Shown here piece after piece: positions 55,662-64,000 of a stretch of 64,000 nt of DNA; positions within the stretch are counted from its first letter, which is position 1, and the number at the start of each line of letters is the position of its first letter. The position numbers and the translations under genes are program-made. The DNA lies in contig JAVTVY010057091.1 of assembly GCA_036873755.1 (NCBI GenBank), forward strand, positions 186,001 to 250,000, in the 5' to 3' direction. Source of the DNA: Hanleya hanleyi. Taxonomy: Eukaryota; Mollusca; Polyplacophora; Lepidopleurida; Hanleyidae. The notes under the pieces are model-generated. The model was given only the letters and a program-made list of their open reading frames with translations. It made no database searches and was not told the DNA's origin.

Positions 55662-56976
55662 GTATGTTAACTGATGACTCTAGTTATAAAACAAAGTTGT
55701 GTGTGGCTGCTACGAAAATATAAATGGCAGAGATTTGACGATGCAAAGACTAATTGTGAATGACATAAAGCCGGTGGATGATAAAGTTATGAGGAACTTT
55801 GAAATCTGTACGATTAAAGATGTACTCCGTAAAGATAAGGTAAATCTTGTACAAATTGAAGTGTGGTGGATTTATCTTCCATATTAATCTATATAGACCT
55901 TTTGTTCAGGTAATTAAGGGACTGTATCCGTCCATCGTTTGCTGTTGAGACGTTTTAAACGATGAAAAAAAATGTTCAGCAACTACACCCATCGTTTGCA
56001 CCATCGTTTTTTATGTAGCGAATGATAAAAAAAACCATCACCGAAGATTGCCGAAGGTGCCGCTGTCGTTCGGAAGAAAACGTCGTCGTTTGAAAGAAAA
56101 CGATTGTCGGCTGACAAAAGACGATTGCACGTGTTCAGCTGCGCATAAATACACACTGGGTGAACAGGCTATGCCTTCGCTCTCAACTGCGGACGTGTGG
56201 AACAAAATATAGCGCTCTCAACGAATTTGAAAATGGGTTTATTACAGGGGAAATAAATTACACTTCCGCGTTTTAAAGGTTGTGATTACGGGAAGTCGCT
56301 TTCTGTGTGTAAATTGATATATAAAAATGACAATCATCTAGCTATGATAATGGAAGTATTACATACGTAACTAAAACTGAATGTTTTAACACCCTCTCCA
56401 TGTATGGACGGTGTGAGAATTTTCTTTGAATAGGCCGGAAAAGGTAATCAACAGATAACTCGGCCGATATCTTACTGATCTGAATTATGTTCAGTTACTA
56501 TTAAACTTGAAGAGATACCCGTTTCAGAAATATTTAGGTTGATAAATATTTCCTTGTTATTCAGGGCGATACGGAAATGTTTACCAGGGAAAGATGTTGT
56601 CATGGTGTCGATTCGCCCGGAGATTTTCGCGATATGCCGACACTAGGTTTTGATCAGTTTCCTTGAAAACGCACGGATACAATAGAAATCTAAATAAATA
56701 TTTTTCATCGCGAGTATTATAGGACCATGAAAATATATCATTTTTGTATCTTCAGCCGTTTTCTTATAATGTTTACCGGAAAGCCTGTAACACAATTTGC
56801 GGCGAATTTTCCTGAAATTTGCCCACTTCAGAGCGCGTTTTCAATACCTCTCTGACAAATCGTTTTACACTTTTCTCGGTAAATATCACATGAAAAGGGC
56901 TGAAGAGACAGAAATGATATTTGTATTTTGATAATCTTTTGATACTCGGGATGAAAACAATTGTATTTAGATTTTT
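55662..56976. other. Intron sequence; nothing recognised
   Basis: The stretch 55900-56170 is rich in the words ATCGTTTGC, CGATTG and CATCGTTT in both orientations, hinting at a small repeat. An open frame at 55699-55887 lacks a usable acceptor in phase. No other gene seen. Confidence 0.45.
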
Positions 56977-58100
56977 AGCCCACCATCACCAGATGGTGGG
57001 CTGTTCAAATCGCTTTTCGTCCGTGGTCCGTCGTCCGTCCGTGAACAATTCTTGTTATTGCGATTTCTCAGGAACTACTGCATGGATCTTTCTCAAATTT
57101 GGTACACAGGTTCCCCTTGGGGTCTAGTTGTGCAAGATACCTTTTTTGGTCCGATTCGAAAATCAAATATGGCCACCAGGCAGCCATCTTGGATTTCCCC
57201 ATGAAACCTTGTTATCGCGATTTCTCAAAAACTACTGCATGGAACTTTCTCAAATTTGGTACACAGGTTCCCCTTGGGGTCTAGTTGTGCAAGAAACCTC
57301 TTTTGGTCCGATTCGAAAATCCAATATGGCCACCAGGCAGCCATCTTGGATTTCCCCATGAAACCTTGTTATCACGATTTCTCAGGAACTACTGCATGGA
57401 TCTTTCTCAAATTTGGCACACAGGTTCCAATTGGGGTCTAGTTGTGCAAGATACCTTTTCTGGTCCGATTCGAAAATCCAATATGGCCACAAGGCGGCCA
57501 TCTTGGATTTCCCCATGAAACCTTGTTATCGCGATTTCTCAGGAACTACTTCATGGATCTTTCTCAAATTCGGTACACAGGTTCCCCTTGGGGTCTAGTT
57601 ATGCAAGATAGCTTTTCTGGTCCGATTCGAAAATCCAGTATAGCCACCAGGCAGCCATCTTGGATTTCCCCCATGAAACCTTGTTATCGCGATTTCTCAG
57701 GAACTACTGCATGGATCTTTCCCAAATTTGGTACACAGGTTGCAATTGGGATCTAGTTGTGCAAGATACCTTTTCTGGTCCGATTCGAAAATCCAATATG
57801 CTCACAAGGTGGCCATCTTGGATTTCCCCATGAAACCTTGTTATCGCAATTTCTCAGAAACTACTGCATTGATCTTCCTCAAATTTGGTACACAGGTTTC
57901 CCTTGTGGTCCAGTGCAAGATACCTTTTTTTGGTCCGATTGGAAAATCCAATATGGCCACCAGGTGGCCATCTTGAATTTCCCTTGAAACATTGTTATCG
58001 TGAATTCTTAGGAACTACTTCATGGATCTTTCTGAAATTTGGTACACAGGTCCCACATGGGGCCTAGTTGTGCAACATACCTTATTCGTTGCCTAAATCG
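56977..58100 (+). repeat. Hairpin-headed 157-bp tandem array (family A), copy 2
   Basis: It has the same head hairpin (56977-57002), the same CGTCCG leader and the same monomers as 25065-26990, here about seven copies with starts 157 bases apart. It ends with the same distinctive terminal monomer (GTCCCACATGGGG). The sequence before the head (ATTTTT) is also shared. It abuts the decayed DIRS copy. Confidence 0.93.
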
Positions 58101-58421
58101 TAAACCTGCTTCAATTATTGCCTTTAAACTCCATTTAAATGCACAATCAAACGTAGAAAACGGAAGTTAAAACTAAAAATTATCTCCCCTAGGAGATAGA
58201 GTTATCCGCCCCTAGGAGAGCTCTCACTCTTCCCAACGTGGTTACTATATAAGACAATGCACAGCCCATTCTCTTCCTCTTTCTCCTGTTTGCTCGAGCA
58301 GTGCACATCTAGGGAAGTATTCAGAGTCAATTTTACAACATTGGTTGTTGTTGTCTCGCTGGTATATCCTTTATCAAGTGTTGAGTTTGTTGTTTATTCG
58401 GAACTTACTTACTGTATTATT

Positions 58422-58655
58422 ATGTCGGAAGTTCCGTCTTTTATTCCGTGTCGTACGTGCGGGAAAAATTTGTTCCCTTTGGACGCTCACACGGCTTGCT
58501 TTTCATGTAAAGATTTGTGTTATTGTGCGTCCACGTGCGCGGAATATGTATTATGGGTTCCGACGGCTTGGAAGATTTATGCCCAGGGCCGTCGTGCTTT
58601 GTTTTATATGCTTGTGAGGACCCGTCTATTTCGGAGATCGACAGACGGGTCTTAG
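58422..58655 (+). pseudogene. DIRS ORF1 N-terminal fragment
   Basis: MSEVPSFIPCRTCGKNLFPL then DAHTACFSCKDLCYCASTCA, homologous to the ORF1 start at 38078 and showing a cleaner C-x2-C...H-x3-C-x2-C cluster. The frame stops at 58653-58655 where the intact copy continues. Confidence 0.85.
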
Positions 58656-60829
58656 AAATTTCTTTGGTCAATGTGTGAAGTGTTGTTAGGATCTTGACCG
58701 AGCTGGTCAAGACCCAGTTTCTCCACGTCGGTATGTATTCCATACTATCATACACGAAGATAATTCTGGTTGCTAGACAGTTTGACCCGGTCCGGAGTTT
58801 CATTGTCTAGGTTGATCCAAAACCCGTTCCTTTGTACGCTCAACAAAGACCAGGTCGGTGCCTGGCCATTCCATTGTCTCCTTCAGACAAAAGAATTCTT
58901 TACCGCAGGTTATTTCGCCTGTCTATCGGTACCACATATCTCTTCCAAAAAGGAAAGCTAATAAACAACGTGGACATAGTTTATTTAATTCCGTGCCCGA
59001 TCTATTTGTGGGGCGAATGTTGGATTCGTTTTAGTCGGCCACGTGTTTAGTGTCTTTGGACGTACGTCGCTAAATACTTGGGGCGGAGATTTTAAATTCT
59101 CTTGAAATGATCGTCTGACGATGTTCTTCTAAAAGTCTTTATGAAATCTCATGTTTAACAAATAACACAGTCCTGCTTTAGGCCAGTGTGTAGTCAATAT
59201 TACGTCTTCACACAAACTTTGAGTTACGACCCGGTGTGTTTGAGGTAGGCTTTTATTAGTCTCCAACATTCCGTTTTTGTTCGGTCAGTATGGAGCCTAT
59301 TGTGATGTACTTTAAACGAACAAGTTTTTGTTTCGTTGTTTCATGATTTTATCCACTGAATTGTTGTATAAATTACCAGGATTGTGAGAACTACCCTCGT
59401 TTGACGCGGGAGGTTCGGTTTTCTCCGCCGGGGAAATCCGAGTCTTTATAAGCAGTCCGTCAAGGTTTCATGTTGTTGTTGTATGTTTTGTTCGGACTTT
59501 GATTGTTCTCACCTGCATCCATTCAATTCTGTGGCATACCAAGAAGGTAATCGCTTGTTATATCAAGTATTATTATGTGATTTTGATATCCTGTCTTCAA
59601 GAGAGATCTTACGGAGGTTTTATTCTGCCTCTCATGTTTACGTGTTTGTTGTTTTTGTGTACGTAACCACATCTCAACCCTATGTAAACGATGTTATAAT
59701 AATAGCATAAATGGATGTTACGGGGCTTCAATGCTACGACTATTTATTGCATTTTAATGAGCGTCTTTGCTGATCTCTTTATGTGATTAAGGGTGTGTCG
59801 ATCAACAAAGGGATCACGTGTTGGTTATCGTGAGTAAGTAATTCTATTACCCACTGTTTATTGTGATTCTGTGCTATACCTTGATACACAATTTTGTTTT
59901 ATACATGTGATTTGTTTTGTTTCTCACCAAGCTGTTCCATCTGTATACTGTGTTACGCTTATAATTCAGATGGACTTATGCACTAATTTTAATTTCTTCC
60001 CTATGAGAAAATTTAAAATTTACTAGCGTGAGTGGGAATCTATTGGTCCGGCCAAGGTTTAAGCCTAATGACACGTAAGTCGTGAAGTCTTCTATGGTTT
60101 CTTTCTACCAAGTTTGTATTACCAGTACAGTCTACTAGAGCATCAAACTGCTCTTTAGTAATGTTCTTACTGTTCTTCCGCTTCTCGACAAATTTGTTCG
60201 TGTTAGGTCATTTCAAATTCAAAATTTTTGAATAACCTCATTTTCCTGCCGGCGAGAGACCTTAAATGTTTTTCCTCTCTTCGGGAATTTAAAAATCCTT
60301 TAAGGATTTGTTTTGGTTTCCTGGAAAAATCTTTGTTCTGGATGTCGATTGTGTGACTTTTTGGTTATTGATAGTAACATTGTTGTAAATGTTTAATATT
60401 CTCTCCATATAAAACTCCAGTACTGAATCTCATGTACAGGAGACAAATTACATCGGGAGAGGTCATAATGTAACCATATTCATTGACACATTATTTCATG
60501 TTCACTGACACAAAGATCCATAATCCCATTTATCTCATTGAGCTTACATTTGGTGATTAACACTACAAACATTTAATATGTTCATCTCTACTGCGTTTAA
60601 AGAGAAGGAAAATTTATTACATTCGACTTCGGGGTTACTGTTTGCAACGCCCTTCGGTTACGTCGTGTACTTTTATAAGTTTGTATCCTGCTCCAGTTTG
60701 AGCGTGTATATACATTAAGTTGTTGTGAATTAGGAAATCACTACGTTGTTTATCATATACAACGTTTCTCGCATTTTTCACATTACGCTTTCCTATTACA
60801 CCTTTGACGGCATGTTCATTACGCCGTCA
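58656..60829. other. No gene recognised inside decayed DIRS
   Basis: AT-rich sequence with short frames only (up to 75 codons). It has no counterpart in the intact DIRS element and may be an insertion too old to identify. Confidence 0.35.
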
Positions 60830-61509
60830 TGTGTCTCTCATACACCTGTGCGTCGTTCTATTACATCGGTTAGACGTTTCCGGTACGCCATAACGCCGTT
60901 TGTCACGTCATTTCTTCATTTGCGAGATGCATATTTTATATCCATTCATCGGCACCCCTTTGATTCTTCATCGTCGGTCATCGGCGGGAGGGGAAGTCCG
61001 TTCGTTTGGCGTCATCTTTCCACTTGTATCAATTCTTCTCGGGTTTTTCACATTGTGATTTACTTAGGTTCGTCGTTACTCTACGAAGAGAGTCCTGTCC
61101 AGACCTTGTTGTTTTCCAGTCTGGAGTTCAGAATATCAAAATTGTATTACAATCAGCAGTATTTGGTCAAATACTGTTATATGGAATAGGTCTTTGGATT
61201 ATGGACGTGGATATTCTCTGAGGACGACGGCGGGAATGTGAATGACGGACTAGTCACCTTTAATTGAATTCAGCACAGTGTTGTTTTAACAAAGAACCAT
61301 GTTGACTTTAACACACAAACATTGTGTTGAGATCCATTTACCTTAGGATTGTGCTTAAACAACACAATGTTTTCGTGGTGTACTTGGACAGTTTTTCCGG
61401 CTTTCTCCATCAAGTACTTTATTCCTGTATAGACCGTTACACCAATGGTTAGACTTTGACTTTATGGTTCTGTCATCAACCTTAAGGTTGTTTATTATAT
61501 GTAGGACCT

Positions 61510-62458
61510 TACTTGCTTCGTTCCTATATTGGTCCTGGTGCCGAGGACGTGATACCGTCCCCGATTCTATTTCCCTCGCAATTGACTTCCTCCTTCACCT
61601 TCACCAGGATAGGGAGTTTCATATTAGCACCATGGAGGGCTATCGATCTGCTCTGGCTAGCGTGTTAGGTCTTACCTTTGGTACCGACTTTAGCCTTAAC
61701 GATTATATCTCTGCGCTTATTCGCGCCTTCGCATTACAGTCGCGTTGTACTCGCCAACTGTTACCGAAATAGGATATCGGTGTGGTTCTGTGTACCCTGA
61801 TTTACCATCTTGTGAACCCTTAGAGTCCGCGTCTATAAAGCTGTGTCTTATGAGACGGCCTTTGTGGCGGCGTTTGCTTTGACGTCCAGAGTGTCTCATC
61901 TTTATGCTCTTTAAAGATCTTCTATGACCTGGACAGCGGATTGGTCTTGCATTCTTTGCGGCCCATTCCTGAATTTATTGCCAAAAATGAGTCTGTTCGT
62001 TCAGGTCCGTGCGCTCAACGTCGTACTCCATTCCTACGTTGTCAGACTTTGTACATGGCCTCGGGGTCGATCTTCTGCTAGATCCTGTTCGAGCCTTCCG
62101 TCACTATCTTACTCGATTTCGTTCGCGGTTTTCGGCTACGGTTATCATATCCCTTCGCCGGTCAGCAAGGCTTGATATTTAAAAAAGCCGCGTAGTTGAA
62201 GAAGACGATAAAATAGTCTTATCAATTGCCAGAAGGTAGATTTACTATTGACGCCCCCACTACTGGCTTCCATTTCTTCTAATGTGTTTCGTACCATCGC
62301 TACTCATGGCCTTTATGGAAGAACTTGTCCCTTCTTGATATTGTCCAGTTCTTGTGTCTGGACTGCAAATTCCACATTCACAAATTTCTATCTGTGTGAT
62401 ATGTCAGTGCAGTCAGATAGTGTGACCACGCTTAGGCCACTAAGGGCTACCTAGCACG
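61510..62458 (+). pseudogene. DIRS tyrosine recombinase remnant
   Basis: Recognisable pieces include AIDFLLHLHQDREFHISTME followed by GYRSALASVLGL, then AFALQSRCTRQLLPK, MTWTADWS, and NSTFTNFYLCDMSVQSD, which keeps the catalytic Tyr. Several stops and frameshifts lie between them, and the His-x-x-Arg motif is degraded to FRTIATHG. Clearly dead. Confidence 0.88.
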
Positions 62459-62530
62459 TGGTTAGTTCTTTCAAGAAGAGAGGGGGGGCAGAATTTGTCA
62501 CCATTGCAGCAAGGCAGCCATCTTGCTCCA

Positions 62531-62603
62531 GGGAAGCTAGCTCAAATGGTAGAGCGCTCGCTTTGCGTGCGAGAGGTACCGGAATCGATTCCCGGGTTCT
62601 CCA
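62531..62603 (+). tRNA. tRNA-Ala(UGC)-like gene, slightly degenerate
   Basis: 73 bases fold as a cloverleaf: D stem GCTC/GAGC; anticodon stem CTCGC/GCGAG around loop TTTGCGT (anticodon TGC); T stem with one mismatch; acceptor with the G3-U70 wobble that identifies tRNA-Ala, but an A-C mismatch at 4-69. The A box (TAGCTCAAATGG) is good; the T loop reads ATCGATT instead of TTCGATT, which weakens the B box. Either a diverged tRNA gene or a tRNA-derived SINE head. It sits between two decayed DIRS 3' ends. Confidence 0.65.
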
Positions 62604-63127
62604 AGCCAACATTTGCCTCAAGTATGTTTCAATTTTAAATCTTCATCATGATCGTCTTTGAAGGAAGGAATAAGTCGGATAGACGACCATGGACTCTCTA
62701 ATCATCAATCTAAGTGGTCTGACACTTTGAGAGTTTTAATCTTTGCCTTAACTACGGTTTTGCTTGTGTCTTTCAGCTTGAAACTGACTTTCTTCTGGAT
62801 GATCTCAGCTGTGTGTCCTACGCTCGTCTCACAGGACAAGTTGGACGTAAGTCGTTGGTGGATTGAGAATGGCGTGGCTTGGCGCCCTCTAAGACCAAGA
62901 AGACCTAACAACCCGAGTGGTAGAGGATCCGGACATCTTGGTAGAGTTTACATATCACACCACGAGCACAGCTACATGGATGGAGGCACTCAAGAATAAG
63001 TATATTCTGTATCATATCCATGATTTACCCTTTTAAGGGAAGACACTCAAAAGATAAGTTAGATTAGTATCTTCTATTACTACTCCATATTACCCTCGGC
63101 TTTACCGGCCAGGTTTCTTTTGTTGAG

Positions 63128-63285
63128 ATTTATGGAAGAACCTGCCCCTCCTTGACATTGTCCAGTCGTGTCTGGACAGCGAACTCCACGTTCTCCAATT
63201 TCTATCTAAGAGATATGTCAGTCCAGTCAGATAGGATGACCACGCTTGGGCCGCGTATAGATGCCCAGCACGTGGTCAACTAAAT
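63128..63285 (+). pseudogene. Second DIRS recombinase C-terminal remnant
   Basis: Matches the last 50 codons of the intact recombinase at DNA level: TTTATGGAAGAACCTGCCCC, TTCTCCAATTTCTATCTAAG, GAGATATGTCAGTCCAGTCA, then CCCAGCACGTGGTCAACTAA and the same A-run/G-run. The start of this fragment is abrupt. Confidence 0.85.
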
Positions 63286-64000
63286 TTTTTAAAAAAAAGG
63301 GGGGGGCGGCATTTTGTATCATCGCAGCAAATCTGCAAATTGCTGTATCATCTCATCTCATTCATACTATATAGTCCACATTTGATTGATCACATATTGA
63401 AGGAAGAAATAAGTTCAGATGGACAACCTTGGATCCTCTAAGAGATGTCGGACACTAAATCATCACTCTAAGATGCCTGACTCCATGGTGAGTGTGATCT
63501 TTACCTTAATTGCGGTTTGGATTGTGTCTTACAGGTTGAATCTGACTTCCTTCTCATGATCTCAGCTGCGTCATCTACGATCAACTCCCAAGAAGCAAGT
63601 TGGACGTAGACGTTTGTGGACTGAGAGTGGTGTGGCTTGGCGACCTCTAGGCACGGACCAGTTATGCTTCACCCGGACTTAGGAACAGCCAAGAATCTGC
63701 ATACAGATAAGCCTTACCAAGTAGACCCAATAGCCCTAGTGGTACAGGTCCCTTTCTCTTGGTATAGATGGCTTCCCGAGTAGACCCACCAACTCTATGG
63801 GTAGGGGTCCTCTCTCGGTAGAAAATACTTCCACACCACGAGCACAGCTACATGGCTGTAGACATTCAAGATAAGTACAACTGTATCTTATCCACATTTT
63901 AACCTTTTTTTACGGTCATTGACCAGGGTTTCAATTGTTTGATTATTGATGTCTCATATCCATGTCTGTGTCTTCCCAGCGGTTACTTAGCTTGCCTTTG

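Larger units (their letters stand above)
58150..64000 (+). mobile_element. Decayed DIRS sequence with two 3' ends, cut by window edge
   Basis: The left part matches the DIRS 5' region (ATCTCCCCTAGGAGA, GAGAGCTCTCACTC, CTCGAGCAGTGCACATC). An ORF1 start, an RS-region remnant (about 60830-60990) and a recombinase remnant follow; RT is missing. Between 58660 and 60830 there are about 1.5 kb more than in the intact copy and nothing recognisable. The 3' region occurs twice (62300-63060; 63128-64000), so parts of two elements or a tandem duplication are present. Confidence 0.75.

Noticed and set aside
55735..55842. Possible next CCDC186 exon after an ATGGCAG acceptor
   Set aside because: Joining from phase 1 gives GAG ATT TGA, an immediate stop, and the peptide lacks family similarity.

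Overview
The window looks like nuclear DNA of a marine invertebrate, most likely a lophotrochozoan and probably a bivalve mollusc. The support is GT-AG introns, many tandem arrays, a DIRS-type tyrosine-recombinase retrotransposon, and dispersed repeats headed by CGTCCG motifs that I remember as common in bivalve genomes. No species-level marker was seen.

There is one convincing host gene, on the + strand: a CCDC186 (CCCP-1-like golgin) orthologue. Its first coding exon is at 21365-24434. Eleven further exons follow at 30086, 30471, 31886, 33030, 34862, 37193, 37533, 50194, 53245, 53729 and 55577, and all join in frame. The C-terminal exons must lie beyond base 64000. The gene is riddled with minisatellites. 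Two of them copy its own splice sites: a 72-bp array carries 12 usable copies of a 5' splice site (30471-31508), and a 73-bp array carries 20 copies of a 3' splice-site boundary, 15 of them with the AG lost (33474-34861). These two arrays are the most interesting features of the window.

Layout. 1-8940: a structure like a foldback element, with two tandem-repeat arms in opposite orientation around a 4.2-kb, 40-bp-period array containing TTAGGG. 8940-21360: no recognisable protein gene, but tRNA-like sequence, hairpin-headed tandem repeats, MITE-like elements and long inverted repeats. 21365-55661: the CCDC186 gene. Its introns hold a 29-bp array split by a 3.7-kb element (CAGGG ends, 5-bp target duplication), a 30-bp array, a 31-bp array, and a 10.7-kb DIRS element (37783-48514). 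The DIRS element has inverted terminal repeats and an internal complementary region. Its RT/RNase H/methyltransferase-like frame and its tyrosine-recombinase frame are open, but its gag-like ORF1 is broken by a stop, a frameshift and nested insertions. 56977-58100: a second copy of a 157-bp array. 58150-64000: decayed DIRS sequence without RT, with two 3' ends and a tRNA-Ala-like gene between them.

Three themes recur: (i) tandem duplication across exon-intron boundaries; (ii) a superfamily of repeats that begin with a short hairpin, continue with a CGTCCG-type leader and then run as about 150-175-bp monomers, at eight loci; (iii) transposons ending in CAGGG/CCTG with exact 5-bp target duplications, at three sites, one nested in another. 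All calls were made by eye; no database search was run.
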